Positions 7,699-17,591 are shown, numbered from the stretch's first letter. The stretch: 64,000 nucleotides of DNA from Vibrio gelatinilyticus (GCF_022836845.1 NZ_JAJNNZ010000006.1:62001-126000); one strand, 5' to 3'. The notes: generated from the sequence alone by a model not told the origin. Made by a program: numbers and translations.

Positions 7699-10032
7699 TC
7701 ATTTGACAATATTTAGAGCGGGCTGGTGGTCGCGAGTCTCTTCAAGGTTTGCTATTAACAATTTTTCGAATTCTACTGCGGGGACTGGCTTGCTGTAGAG
7801 GAAACCCTGCCCAAATTCGCAGTGGATAGAGTTGAGGAAGTTCGTATGCCATTGCTCTTCTATTCCTTCTGCAACAACCGAAAGATTAAGCGCTTTTGCC
7901 ATCGCAACGATTGCAGTGACGAGCTCACGATCCGCTTTATTTTTGCGAATGTTCATTAAGAAGCTTCGGTCTATTTTTAGTTGATCGAATGGGAATTTTT
8001 GTAAATAACTGAGAGCAGAATAGCCAGTACCAAAGTCATCTATGGTCAAGCGAACACCCATTGTTCTTAATTTGTTTAATAGGTTGATCACATCTTCGTT
8101 ATGATTAAAAAGTAGGTTCTCAGTGATCTCAATGTCCAATAACTCAGGCTTTAAGCCGGACTTCATCAAACTATAGCGAATTTGCGTAAATAGTTTTTCA
8201 CAATAACGAAATTGTACGCTGGAGAAATTGATCGAGATACTTAGTGGGGCGATTGACTGCCATTGAGCAGCTTGTTGACAAGCGGACATGATTGCGAACT
8301 CACCCAGTTGGTGTATCAGACCGTTCCCCTCAGCTAAGGGAATGAACTCATCAGGTGGTATCATTCCATATTCGTTATCATTCCAGCGCATCAAAGCTTC
8401 CGCACCGATAATTTTGCTGCTTTCGAGGTCTATAATTGGTTGATAGTAGAGTTCAAGTTCTTGATTTGCAATTGCATAGCGTAGTCGGCCATCAAGATTA
8501 AGATTGCGTTGAACGTTGCTGCTCATTTCAGTGTTGTAAAAGCTATAAGCGTTTCGGCCATCTTGTTTTACGCTGTACATCGCCATATCTGCGTTCGCTA
8601 ACAACTGCTGAGTACTGTTACCATCTTGTGGGTAACGGGACATCCCAATACTTATAGAAACAAAGAACTTTTGGTTGTTCCAGACAAAGGGCTCGTCAAA
8701 GAGTTTTAAAATTTCCTCAGCATATTTTTTTGACACTTCCTGATTATCGAGCTCAGGTATGATAAACAGGAATTCGTCTCCCCCTAAGCGAGAAAGGAGA
8801 TCTTTACTTCCGACGGCGTTAATTAATCTGTCTGTACTTTGTTTTAAAACTTCGTCACCCGCTAAATGTCCCAAAGTATCGTTGATTTGCTTGAAGTTAT
8901 CTAAATCAATAAACATTACCAACAAATTAGAATTGTTATAATTTGCTTTGTCTATTTCCACTTGAAGCCTTTGGTTACCGTAACTTCGATTTGGCAATCC
9001 AGTGAGCGCATCATGTGAGGCTTGATAAGAAAGTTTTAGTTCCGATTCCTTCCTTTTTTCGATTTCCTCAATGAGTTGTTTGTTTTTTGAGGAAAGCAAT
9101 CCTTGCTGCTTTCGTGAAGCATCTATCTTTGTTCTCAACACTAGGTTGGCATTATTTATCACGAATATATAAATCAATCCGGCGAACACGGGAATTGCAA
9201 GAAACGACAGCCCGAGCGTAAACCAAGACGAGGTTAGTACACTTTTGTGTTCAACCGGTTCGAACCAGCTGTTTAGAACAAATGGCGTGTTTTTAATTGG
9301 CAAGCTGAAGTTGATGGCTTCTGCCAATTGTTGTTTGGTAATCAGCGTGTCGCTATTTAAAGGTGAATTCCAAAGAAAAGAATGGCCGTAGTTAGAAAGC
9401 AGTTCAATTCGACTTTTACTTTGTTCACTTTCTTGTGAGGTGAGTTGTTCAAAAATTACTTTTTTATTGAGTGTGGCGACCAGATAGCCAGTCGGGGTTC
9501 CTGAATACAATACCATTTTTACAAGTTGGATTTCATTACTGCTAACACTATCGACAGTTCGAAAAAAAGCAGGTCGAGTAGAGTGATTGTTTAATTCTTG
9601 AATATCTATATTTGTCGCTGAATTTGGAGATGTATCGGAAATGACCGAGCCGTCTAAACTGATTAGGGTAAATCGGTCATAGATTTTTTGTTGATTTATG
9701 GTCTTGTTTTTAATCGTGTATGCCAGTTTTCTATCAAGCGCTAAGATGCTTGATGCCAATCCATATTTCATTGACATCCCTGAGGCCAAGTTAGCAAAGA
9801 AAGCATGCATTACAGGGGTTTGCGAAAGTGTGTTTATATCTTCGTTTGTGACGTAGAAGAAATATTCTAGCGCACTCGCATAGTTTTCAACTTTGAGTTC
9901 AAGCTCTCGGTGTAGTGACTCGTTTAAACGAGTTTGACCAAGATTTGTTACTGCTAAAATTGAAACTAGATAGCCAGCTAATAGCAGTGCGGCAACGATA
10001 ATGTAGGTGTTTCTGGTAAAGTTTTTGATCAT
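7699..10032 (-). CDS. Membrane GGDEF-EAL c-di-GMP enzyme with periplasmic sensor region
   Basis: 777 residues. A transmembrane helix at about 9-29, a periplasmic region of about 240 residues, and a second helix at 271-292 are followed by a coiled coil (about 305-335). The GGDEF domain has an intact GGDEF at 417-421 but the inhibitory RxxD site reads GSKD, so product inhibition is probably absent. The EAL domain keeps EALMRW (545), the Glu of DIEITE, DDFGTGYS and KIDRS, so phosphodiesterase activity is likely. It overlaps the upstream binding-protein gene by four bases, suggesting translational coupling. NspS-MbaA in V. cholerae is a precedent for a binding protein controlling a GGDEF-EAL partner. 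Net direction of activity cannot be read from sequence. Confidence 0.93.
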   Translation of the reverse strand: MIKNFTRNTYIIVAALLLAGYLVSILAVTNLGQTRLNESLHRELELKVENYASALEYFFYVTNEDINTLSQTPVMHAFFANLASGMSMKYGLASSILALDRKLAYTIKNKTINQQKIYDRFTLISLDGSVISDTSPNSATNIDIQELNNHSTRPAFFRTVDSVSSNEIQLVKMVLYSGTPTGYLVATLNKKVIFEQLTSQESEQSKSRIELLSNYGHSFLWNSPLNSDTLITKQQLAEAINFSLPIKNTPFVLNSWFEPVEHKSVLTSSWFTLGLSFLAIPVFAGLIYIFVINNANLVLRTKIDASRKQQGLLSSKNKQLIEEIEKRKESELKLSYQASHDALTGLPNRSYGNQRLQVEIDKANYNNSNLLVMFIDLDNFKQINDTLGHLAGDEVLKQSTDRLINAVGSKDLLSRLGGDEFLFIIPELDNQEVSKKYAEEILKLFDEPFVWNNQKFFVSISIGMSRYPQDGNSTQQLLANADMAMYSVKQDGRNAYSFYNTEMSSNVQRNLNLDGRLRYAIANQELELYYQPIIDLESSKIIGAEALMRWNDNEYGMIPPDEFIPLAEGNGLIHQLGEFAIMSACQQAAQWQSIAPLSISINFSSVQFRYCEKLFTQIRYSLMKSGLKPELLDIEITENLLFNHNEDVINLLNKLRTMGVRLTIDDFGTGYSALSYLQKFPFDQLKIDRSFLMNIRKNKADRELVTAIVAMAKALNLSVVAEGIEEQWHTNFLNSIHCEFGQGFLYSKPVPAVEFEKLLIANLEETRDHQPALNIVK

Positions 10033-10964
10033 AGCTGTGATTGACTATTGCCCTTAAAATAATCACCATAAAAGTAAAACACAGATGGGTAATACTTTTC
10101 AACAAGTTGTTCGTAGGTACCGTCACTCCTGATTTTTGATAAATACTGATTGAATGCATGTCGGAGTTTGGGGGATTCTTTTCTAAATACTGCGGCCATA
10201 CGCTGATCTTCTGATACTGGCCCAATAACTTTGATCTCTCCTGGCCATTTTTCTAAAGCGATTAGGGTGTCGGGTACATCGAGTAATGTACTTTCAGCAT
10301 CGCTATTAAGAACCGCAGGCACCATTTCATTAAGTTTTCTCTGCTTTACTGGTAAAATGATATTTGCTCCGGTTTCGTATAGGTTATAAAGGTTTGGATC
10401 GAGACAGGACTGTTCCATGGCCAATACATCTTTGCCACGCATGAGGGTTTTAACCTGAGCGATATCTTGTTGTAATTCTCCTGATGGTCGAATAGGTCTC
10501 ATAGAAGAATTAGACTTGGCGATTAACCAAACACCAGAAGGAAAGTAGTCATCTGAAAAATCTGCGACCTGAGCTCGCCACTCTAAAATAGTGACCCCAT
10601 TCGCTATGATATCACCCTCTATTGGCATGCTCTCACCGAAAACCAGTTGGTTGTTGGTAAACTGGGTATTTTGACCGGTCAGCTTTCCAAAGACATTTGT
10701 CCATTCGGCAGGAACATACTGGTATTCAACACCCAAGGATTTAGCAAAGCCTTGCATTAATTCGACGTCAAGTCCACTGAGATATTGAAAATCATTTTGG
10801 CCTATGTAGGAAACGAAGTTGGCGTAACTAACACCTAAATGCCTTAAAACACCTCTCTTTTTTACTTCTTCTAAATCCATTGAAAATGAAGAAAAGGAGG
10901 CAATACAGAGTAAAAGTGACGCTATGGAACTGAATATGTGTCGACGTGTTTTTCTTGCTATCAT
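10029..10964 (-). CDS. Periplasmic solute-binding protein (SBP_bac_3 type) paired with GGDEF-EAL
   Basis: 311 residues from the ATG at 10964, chosen for the strong AAGGAGG just upstream; the frame opens earlier at 11018. A signal peptide of about 28 residues is followed by the family-3 opening (EVKKRGVLRHLGVSY) and a bilobed-domain pattern, ending IRSDGTYEQLVEKYYPS, the usual C-terminal signature. No ABC permease or ATPase gene is nearby, and its stop overlaps the start of the GGDEF-EAL gene. It therefore probably senses a ligand for that membrane enzyme rather than feeding a transporter (inference from context and the NspS-MbaA precedent). The ligand is unknown; family members usually bind amino acids. 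Confidence 0.85.
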   Translation of the reverse strand: MIARKTRRHIFSSIASLLLCIASFSSFSMDLEEVKKRGVLRHLGVSYANFVSYIGQNDFQYLSGLDVELMQGFAKSLGVEYQYVPAEWTNVFGKLTGQNTQFTNNQLVFGESMPIEGDIIANGVTILEWRAQVADFSDDYFPSGVWLIAKSNSSMRPIRPSGELQQDIAQVKTLMRGKDVLAMEQSCLDPNLYNLYETGANIILPVKQRKLNEMVPAVLNSDAESTLLDVPDTLIALEKWPGEIKVIGPVSEDQRMAAVFRKESPKLRHAFNQYLSKIRSDGTYEQLVEKYYPSVFYFYGDYFKGNSQSQL

Positions 10965-11023
10965 TGGCAGCCTCCTTGCTAACTTTTTAAGTATACGCCC
11001 AAATTCAACTGGGCGCATAATCC

Positions 11024-12427
11024 TTAGGCCATATAGTCATACAAATCGCGTATCGCGGAAACGAGACCTCTGACGTCTTCTTCATTGTGGAAGAGGTGAG
11101 TAGAGATCCTTAACGCGTTGCTGTCTGCGGTATCGTCTTTGTATAATTTGAAATCTGTTGTACGGATGATATAGCCATAATCTTCTCTTAAGCGATCTCT
11201 AAACTGTGTAAGTAACTCTTTATCTTCAAGTTCAAATGGATTGAAGGTGGTGAGTCCGCTCGTTAATCCTTTTTCGTTCGGAGAGAAAATGTAAGCGTTA
11301 GGCAGTGCTTCTTGTAGGAGGTCTTTACATAGAGACCCCAGTTCTAAAACGCGTTTCTCGATACGAGCACGGCCAATATCGTCCCACATTTTGCAACTAT
11401 CGACTAATGCTTGCTTGGCTGGATAGTTGTCATTTCCAATGTATTGGAGTTGAAGTTGGCTACCAAAAAAGTCGAGATGACCCAGTGACGAGTTGATAGC
11501 CCAGTAAGGCTTTTCGCCATTTGACCACTCTTTCAAACGGTTCATGTTATCTCTAACGTAAAGAATGCCCGTTGCGCCAGGACCACATTGCCACTTATGA
11601 CCAGAGCCAGCGTAAAAGTCACATTCAATGTCGTGAAAGTTAAGATCAAGCATACCAATGGTATGAGCACCATCGACCAGTGTCGGAATTTGATGTTTGG
11701 TCGCTAATTGACAAATTTTCTTGGCAGGTAATCTAGTACCTGTTTTATAGGTTATATGTGAAAAAGTGATAAGTTTAACGTTTGAATGCTCTTTAATGGC
11801 TTTACGGAACGCTTTAACGTAATCACGCTCTGTGACGTTTTCGCTGCCTGTAAAGACAGGTAATTGTATCTCAACGATTTCTACTCCAAACCTTTCTTTA
11901 ACAACGTTAAGAGGAGAAACGGCAGCAATGTGTTCATGGTGTGTGGTGAGAATGACATCACCTGGTTGTAGGTTCAATCCATTGATGATCGAACACATAC
12001 CATCGGTAGTATTTCGACTTAGAATGATTTCATGCGGCTCGGCTCCGAAACTAGCCGCGATGTCAGAAACCATGTCAGAAACATAAGGCCAACTACCAAA
12101 TTTATTGTCCATATCCCAGGGATATTTGGCAACCGTTTTATTGTTCTTATGGTAATTTTTGAGAACGTGTTTAGGCATTGAGCCAGTTGTGCCAATGTTC
12201 ATATAAGTAGTAGAGTCGTCAAGGATAAACTGGGAGCGCACACCATCCCAAAATTCTTCATCACTCGAATAACGGCTGATTCCCCAGTCATTATCTAACT
12301 CATCAGCTACCGATGCTGCACTAAACACAGTGCTGCCGATACCGGCAATGGCCACACTTGCACCACCTTTGATGAAATTACGACGATTGACTGAGACAAC
12401 GTCTTTATTCTGGTCCTGTTTTTTCAT
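11024..12427 (-). CDS. Tat-exported class V PLP aminotransferase (isopenicillin N epimerase-like)
   Basis: 467 residues from the ATG at 12427 (AAGGA upstream); in-frame ATGs at 12460 and 12478 lie before it. The N-terminus carries a twin-arginine signal (NRRNFIKGGASVAIAGIG), so the folded enzyme should be exported. The body is an aspartate-aminotransferase-fold class V enzyme: LSRNTTDGM, HHEHIAAV, LVDGAHTIGMLDL with the PLP Asp and the catalytic Lys in SGHKWQCGPG. Relatives include isopenicillin N epimerases and cysteine desulfurases. It is the first gene of the operon with the binding protein (64 bases on) and the GGDEF-EAL protein. It might make or destroy the sensed ligand; that is inference, and the reaction is not known. 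Confidence 0.85.
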   Translation of the reverse strand: MKKQDQNKDVVSVNRRNFIKGGASVAIAGIGSTVFSAASVADELDNDWGISRYSSDEEFWDGVRSQFILDDSTTYMNIGTTGSMPKHVLKNYHKNNKTVAKYPWDMDNKFGSWPYVSDMVSDIAASFGAEPHEIILSRNTTDGMCSIINGLNLQPGDVILTTHHEHIAAVSPLNVVKERFGVEIVEIQLPVFTGSENVTERDYVKAFRKAIKEHSNVKLITFSHITYKTGTRLPAKKICQLATKHQIPTLVDGAHTIGMLDLNFHDIECDFYAGSGHKWQCGPGATGILYVRDNMNRLKEWSNGEKPYWAINSSLGHLDFFGSQLQLQYIGNDNYPAKQALVDSCKMWDDIGRARIEKRVLELGSLCKDLLQEALPNAYIFSPNEKGLTSGLTTFNPFELEDKELLTQFRDRLREDYGYIIRTTDFKLYKDDTADSNALRISTHLFHNEEDVRGLVSAIRDLYDYMA

Positions 12428-12765
12428 TGATTCATTTCCTTGTGTGTTGTTAATGTCCATAAGTTCAATGTGTTGCAAGATGTGAGCTAAAATAACAAAT
12501 TCTACCTTTTAATATGTATTCTATTAGAACTCAACCACAAAAAGGTGATCTTTATTCCATAACTAGTTGTTATTGAATAAGATTTATATAGTCTACGATG
12601 CCTTATCGATCGTGACTTAGTAGCAGCTTATGCAGTCAGTTTAGTATTTAATTGTCCGGGTTGTATTTTTAGCTATGAAATTTTGATGAGTACGATAGTG
12701 TTAGACAAAACTGAGCCATGGCACGTAAAATACGCCGTTTTTTGATGTCATGTGAGCTACAAAAT
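12428..12765. other. Divergent intergenic region, no clear element
   Basis: 338 AT-rich bases between the aminotransferase operon and the U32 gene, presumably holding promoters in both directions. I do not see a convincing operator, promoter pair or terminator. Confidence 0.4.
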
Positions 12766-14997
12766 ATGAGCAAGCAATTTGAGCTTTTAGCGCCAGGAGG
12801 CGATCTAGAATCCATTAAAGCCGCGATAGTCGCCGGAGCGGACGCGGTATACTGTGGACTAGGGAAATTCAACGCGCGTAATAAGGCGACAAACCTGAGC
12901 TTGGACGACCTTAATGGCGTTGTAAGATTAGCGCACCAATACGATTGTGAAGTCTTCCTCACACTGAATATTATTATGCTAGAGCAAGAGATCCCAGAGC
13001 TTGTTCGTTTGCTTAATACGCTCGTTAACACCAATATTGATGGTGTTATTGTTCAAGACCTTGGACTTGCTTATATTTTAAAACATCACTTTCCTACTAT
13101 GGATGTACATGCATCCACTCAGTTCAATACTCATAATGAAGGACAAGTAGCGTTACTCGGGCAACTAACCGCCAGTCGCGTTAATTTGTCTAGAGAGCTC
13201 AATATTGATGAAATCACTCAGCTAGCGAGTTATGGGCGAGACCACAATGTATTGATGGAAGTCTTTGTTCATGGTTCATATTGCGTGAGCTTTTCCGGAT
13301 TGTGTTATATCAGCTCACTACAAAATGGCGCTTCGGGTAATCGAGGGCGGTGTCGTCAATCATGTCGTGAGCAATACCAGCCCACTGATGTTGGTAAAAA
13401 CTACCCTCTTAATATGAAAGACAACTCAGCTTTTTATGATATGGATGCCCTCGCCAAAGCAGGCGTTTATTCGTTAAAAATAGAAGGAAGAATCAAAAAG
13501 TCACACTATGTTTATACCGTCGTGGATAACTGGCGTAAACAGATAGATCGTTACTGTGACAATAAACCTTTGCTGGCCGACAATAGTGAGCTGCACACGG
13601 TATTCAACAGAGATTTTTCCAATGGGTTCTTGATGGGAAATATCTCAAATGCGATGTTCATTGATAATCCAAGGGACAATGCTGCTCACCACCTAGCACA
13701 ACAAGAACAAGCATCAACGCCCGAGCAGTTGACTGACATCAAAAAGCGTTTATATGATAAAAAAACCGACATAATCGGAACGGTACGTGAAAAAGTTGCT
13801 CACTTGGATACTGATAAGTGGCCAATCACGGTAACTCTGTCAGGAAAGATCGATAGACCACTTATTGTCACTATCAAGACGCCAAGCAGGCACTTTAGTG
13901 TCCAATCTGATTCAGTATTAACGTCTTCAAGTAAGTATGGTTTTGATCAATGTTCGGTTGAGAAGTGGTTAAATGGATTAAACGATATTGATCATATTAT
14001 AGAGCGAATTGACCTAACTGAGTTAAGCTGCGACTTGTATCTGCCTTTTAGTGAACAGGCTAAGATGCGTGAGCAGCTCGTTCAAGCATTAAACAATGAC
14101 CGGTTAATAACGCCAGAAGTTGTACTTCCTCGTGTTGAAAGTCCACAAAAATTAAAGTTCAAGCCAAAACTTGCTGCACTGTTATCTGATGTCGATAATC
14201 TCAGTGACATTGATGATGACATAGAGCTCTATTACCCATTGCCAGAAACTTTGTATGTCGAGAGTGAAAGCACCATTGCTTTATTACAACAGTTTCCGCG
14301 CCTTGTGCCTTATTTCCCAGCTATTGTCATTGGCAAAGATTTTGACGCCGCTAAAAAAATACTCGACGAAGTCAAGCCCAAACGGATTGTTACTAACAAT
14401 AGCGGTATTGGTTATCTTGCTTACCAACGGGGAATTGAGTGGCTTGCGGGGCCACAAATGAACTTAAGTAATTCATACGCTCTTAAATGTTTGAAAGATG
14501 AGTTTAATTGCTCAGGAGCTTTTATATCGAATGAGCTGAATCAGAAACAGATTAAGCGTATCGTTGCTCCTCAAGGATTTGAGCTGCACTACTGTATGTA
14601 TCAACCTAATGCGTTAATGATTAGCAGACAATGCTTGTTTCATCAGACTGTTGGATGCCGTAGAAAACGTTTCGATGCTCGATGTCTCACCAAGTGTGAG
14701 AAAACAGCATCCATATTGAATTTGAAAGACAGTGCCTTTGTGCTCGATAAGCAAAAAGGCCATCACAACATCGTGTATGCCGAGTACAATATGTTGAACA
14801 CTGAAGTTCTTGAACAACCATCGAATAACTTTGATGGTATGATGGTTGATCTAAGGCCGATTAAGACCCATACCCAACGAACCTCTAACACAGCAAGCCT
14901 CGTCAAAGAGTTTAAATTGGCTATCGCAGGTGAACGCCATAACCTTCATGGACAATTACAGCCTACGTGCAATAAACAGTACAAGAAAGGCTTATAA
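12766..14997 (+). CDS. U32 family protein, RlhA-like (putative tRNA/rRNA hydroxylation enzyme)
   Basis: 743 residues from the ATG at 12766; the frame extends to 12718, but family proteins begin just before FELLAPGGDLESIKAAI. The N-terminal half is a U32 domain with VFVHGSYCVSFSGLCYIS and NRGRCRQSCREQY, the conserved cysteines thought to hold an iron-sulfur cluster, and SLKIEGRIK. E. coli members are RlhA (23S rRNA C2501 hydroxylation) and TrhP (tRNA hydroxylation), both once called peptidases. The C-terminal half contains more cysteines (CLFHQTVGC, DARCLTKCEK), as in long RlhA-type proteins, but is longer than E. coli RlhA (653). The exact substrate is not clear. Single gene, divergent from the aminotransferase operon. 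Confidence 0.8.
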   Translation: MSKQFELLAPGGDLESIKAAIVAGADAVYCGLGKFNARNKATNLSLDDLNGVVRLAHQYDCEVFLTLNIIMLEQEIPELVRLLNTLVNTNIDGVIVQDLGLAYILKHHFPTMDVHASTQFNTHNEGQVALLGQLTASRVNLSRELNIDEITQLASYGRDHNVLMEVFVHGSYCVSFSGLCYISSLQNGASGNRGRCRQSCREQYQPTDVGKNYPLNMKDNSAFYDMDALAKAGVYSLKIEGRIKKSHYVYTVVDNWRKQIDRYCDNKPLLADNSELHTVFNRDFSNGFLMGNISNAMFIDNPRDNAAHHLAQQEQASTPEQLTDIKKRLYDKKTDIIGTVREKVAHLDTDKWPITVTLSGKIDRPLIVTIKTPSRHFSVQSDSVLTSSSKYGFDQCSVEKWLNGLNDIDHIIERIDLTELSCDLYLPFSEQAKMREQLVQALNNDRLITPEVVLPRVESPQKLKFKPKLAALLSDVDNLSDIDDDIELYYPLPETLYVESESTIALLQQFPRLVPYFPAIVIGKDFDAAKKILDEVKPKRIVTNNSGIGYLAYQRGIEWLAGPQMNLSNSYALKCLKDEFNCSGAFISNELNQKQIKRIVAPQGFELHYCMYQPNALMISRQCLFHQTVGCRRKRFDARCLTKCEKTASILNLKDSAFVLDKQKGHHNIVYAEYNMLNTEVLEQPSNNFDGMMVDLRPIKTHTQRTSNTASLVKEFKLAIAGERHNLHGQLQPTCNKQYKKGL

Positions 14998-15102
14998 ATA
15001 AGCTTTGGTCGTGTTTATTGGATTAAATCAATCAGTTAGATACAGAATTTAGTGAATATGCTAAATTGTAAAGGCGTTCAAAAAAAATCCACGAGGTAGC
15101 TA

Positions 15103-15765
15103 GTGAAAATCGTAACGAAAGATGACAATTTTTTTTTCTTGCTGATTTCATTATTGAGTCTTTTTTTCATAAGTGCAGTTGTTCATCAATATCGAGACAA
15201 TGCGCAAACATTTGTGTTGATGTCTCTAGTTCTATGCATGGGAGTCTCGATTGTCGGTGTACACCGTAAACAGGCTTTTTATCGTTCATGGTACGTTATA
15301 CTAATTTTGGTTGTGGTTGCTTCGGGGTCACTGTCTTTATTTCAAGAGGTTGATTTATCTCTAGTCACAATGAGCGCGATGTTGTTCTTCTTACTGGCAC
15401 ATACCTTCTCAGCTCTGAAACAGGTGATTACTCCCAAAGAGGTGACACTTAATCAAATAGTAGGGTCAATTTGCGTCTATCTATTGTTTGGTTTGTCTTT
15501 TGCGTTTATTTACTTAATACAATTAGAACTCTTTAACACACCGTTTAATGGATTAGAGCATAAGCCTTGGCTTGATAACCTGTTTGAAGTGATTTACTTC
15601 AGTTTCATTACACTCACTACCGTCGGATTTGGGGATATCTCACCGACCCTTGCTATTCCAAAGTTCTTTGTCTTTCTAGAGGCGATAACTGGGAGCTTTT
15701 ATTTGGCTATCTTAGTCGCGAGCTTGGTTAGCAGTCACCTAAGCCAAAAAGACGCAAAAAAATAG
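15103..15765 (+). CDS. Potassium channel-like membrane protein
   Basis: 220 residues from a GTG start with GAGGT upstream. About six hydrophobic segments are seen; between the last two lies the pore loop with the selectivity filter TTVGFGD, the Ion_trans_2 signature. No cytoplasmic RCK or cyclic-nucleotide domain follows, so gating is not evident. Single gene, convergent with the DUF4174 gene at a nine-base gap. Confidence 0.85.
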   Translation: MKIVTKDDNFFFLLISLLSLFFISAVVHQYRDNAQTFVLMSLVLCMGVSIVGVHRKQAFYRSWYVILILVVVASGSLSLFQEVDLSLVTMSAMLFFLLAHTFSALKQVITPKEVTLNQIVGSICVYLLFGLSFAFIYLIQLELFNTPFNGLEHKPWLDNLFEVIYFSFITLTTVGFGDISPTLAIPKFFVFLEAITGSFYLAILVASLVSSHLSQKDAKK

Positions 15766-15773
15766 CATAAGAT

Positions 15774-16256
15774 TCAAATCGAACAACGGGTTTTTGTAAT
15801 GAGACTTTCTTGTTGCCTTAGAGGCATTTCATCAATGTGTTCTTGAAGTTGGGTCCAATCTATTTTATCGCTCCATCGCCGTTTTTCCTCTCCGTCTTTG
15901 CCGATCAAAATGGCGGCGTGACTGCCTTCTTTGATGTTAAAAAAGGCTGACAAAGTCGCGTAATCAAATATGCTGGCAACCCATTCAGGATAAGAGAATC
16001 CCTCTTTTGTCACTACGATACTGACCACATCGCGCTCTTTGAGTGCACAGTCATTGGTAAAAGTACCAAGTAGAAAGGTGTCCACGTGAGTGTCTCTGCT
16101 AGGAGCAAAGTAAATAACGCTACGATGATGTAAGCGCATGTACTGGTGTCCGGATTCTGACTTGGGAGCACTTTGATAATTGGGGTAGGCGAAAACTCCG
16201 CCTATAGGCAGCGAGCATAATAAAGTGAAAATCAGCAAAGAAATTGAGTAACGCAT
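15774..16256 (-). CDS. DUF4174 domain secreted protein
   Basis: 160 residues from the ATG at 16256; the ATG at 16259 is equally possible, both close to GGAAGGGGGG. A signal peptide (about 23 residues) precedes a small thioredoxin-like DUF4174 domain: VIYFAPS near its start, the ERDVV strand, AILIGKDGEEKRRW and the C-terminal IDEMPLRQQE. The family has no known function. No catalytic CxxC is present. Confidence 0.82.
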   Translation of the reverse strand: MRYSISLLIFTLLCSLPIGGVFAYPNYQSAPKSESGHQYMRLHHRSVIYFAPSRDTHVDTFLLGTFTNDCALKERDVVSIVVTKEGFSYPEWVASIFDYATLSAFFNIKEGSHAAILIGKDGEEKRRWSDKIDWTQLQEHIDEMPLRQQESLITKTRCSI

Positions 16257-16468
16257 CATCACCCCCCTTCCGAGGAAATGCACGAAATAGTGCGATTTAA
16301 AATTGGACTCGTCCTTTGTATACGTAAATTATAGTCAATTGGATTGACGCTTAAGTCGCTTGTAAAGCGAACAGCGAGAAAAAGTGAACATCAAGCTAAG
16401 CAGTTAGACAAGAACTGACGGCTTAAGTTGAGGTATACTATTGAGAAACAATGAGATGATGAAAAACG

Positions 16469-16945
16469 ATGAAAACAGCAGCCATATTTGTAGATGTACA
16501 GAATGTCTATTACACGACGAGAGATGCTTACGGCCAGCATTTTAATTACAATGCATTTTGGCAGGAAGTCTCCAGTAGTTACGATGTCACATGTGCGAAT
16601 GCCTATGCTATATCAAGCCACAACCCAAAACAGAGACAGTTCCATCACATATTGCGTGGTATCGGTTTTAATGTTTGTTTAAAGCCGTTCATCCAGAGAA
16701 TGGACGGCAGCGCTAAAGGAGATTGGGATGTTGGTATTGCACTGGACGTCTATGAAAAAGCTTCTCAAGTAGACACGGTTATCTTACTTTCAGGTGATGG
16801 TGATTTTCAAATATTAGTTGATCGAATTCGAGAACGATTCGATGTCGAAGTTTTGGTGTACGGAGTCGAAAAGCTTACTGCCAATAACTTGATTGAGGCT
16901 GCGACTCGATTTAGAAAAATCGACGATTCATTGTTGCTTTGGTGA
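16469..16945 (+). CDS. NYN domain protein (LabA/DUF88 family)
   Basis: 158 residues, the whole protein being one PIN-like NYN domain. The acidic residues expected for metal-dependent RNase activity are present: FVDVQN near residue 8, KGDWDVGIALD and LLSGDGDF. These proteins are predicted nucleases acting on RNA; the target here is unknown. Single gene. Confidence 0.85.
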   Translation: MKTAAIFVDVQNVYYTTRDAYGQHFNYNAFWQEVSSSYDVTCANAYAISSHNPKQRQFHHILRGIGFNVCLKPFIQRMDGSAKGDWDVGIALDVYEKASQVDTVILLSGDGDFQILVDRIRERFDVEVLVYGVEKLTANNLIEAATRFRKIDDSLLLW

Positions 16946-17028
16946 TCTGTTTCGGTTTGAGCCCTAGGCGTTGACTTCAAATCCACGATAGCGTCTATTC
17001 TGGTAGTGGTTTGTTTGATAGGTTTAAT

Positions 17029-17421
17029 ATGAGTAGTAAGGCTAGTGAAATCTTAGTTGGTGCGTTAGAGACTGAGTTTAAAACTGTTAAAGCGATGATG
17101 CAGATATACTGTAAACAGCACCATCATCAAGATGGCCTGTGTGATGAATGTCAGGCTCTGCTTAACTATGCAGAACTGCGTTTGGATCGCTGTCCATATG
17201 GACAATCAAAGCCGACGTGCAACAAATGCCCAATTCATTGTTATAAGCCTGAACCTAAAGAGCAAATGAAAACTGTAATGCGATTCTCCGGCCCAAAAAT
17301 GTTGTTACCTCATCCTATACTGTCAATTCGTCACTTACTTCACGAGAGAAAAAACGTGCCTCGTAAGCCAGATGACAATTTGTCTAATCGAGCTATTCGC
17401 TTGAACAAAACCAAACAATAG
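17029..17421 (+). CDS. ygbA: YgbA family protein (nitrous-oxide-stimulated promoter family)
   Basis: 130 residues from the ATG at 17029; a TTG-initiated frame starts at 17011. It shows the family cysteine pattern CDECQ, CPYGQSKPTCNKCPIHCYKP and then MRFSGPKMLLPHPILSIRHL, typical of YgbA. E. coli ygbA is repressed by NsrR and induced by nitric oxide, and the protein has been linked to recovery from nitrosative stress. The cysteines suggest metal binding. Confidence 0.85.
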   Translation: MSSKASEILVGALETEFKTVKAMMQIYCKQHHHQDGLCDECQALLNYAELRLDRCPYGQSKPTCNKCPIHCYKPEPKEQMKTVMRFSGPKMLLPHPILSIRHLLHERKNVPRKPDDNLSNRAIRLNKTKQ

Positions 17422-17563
17422 AGCGAATGTTTTGGGACAGTTCAGCGCCGAAATGTTCGTGTGATAGGTAGGACGACGACTGAAAGTGAAAGGGCACAAC
17501 ATGGCTACTATTAGGTATTGTTAGCTTCAATCACCAAGCCTTCAGGTATGCAAATTAAAAATT

Positions 17564-17591
17564 ATTCTAACAAGTTTATACTTGTTAGAAT
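17564..17591. promoter_or_regulatory. Perfect 11-base inverted repeat upstream of the outer-membrane protein gene
   Basis: ATTCTAACAAG and its exact complement are separated by six bases, ending 36 bases before the GTG start. No T run follows, so an operator or leader hairpin is more likely than a terminator. Confidence 0.5.

Noticed and set aside
10989..11018. Terminator between the aminotransferase and binding-protein genes
   Set aside because: A hairpin (TGGGCG region) exists but has no T run on the transcribed strand; the genes probably form one operon.
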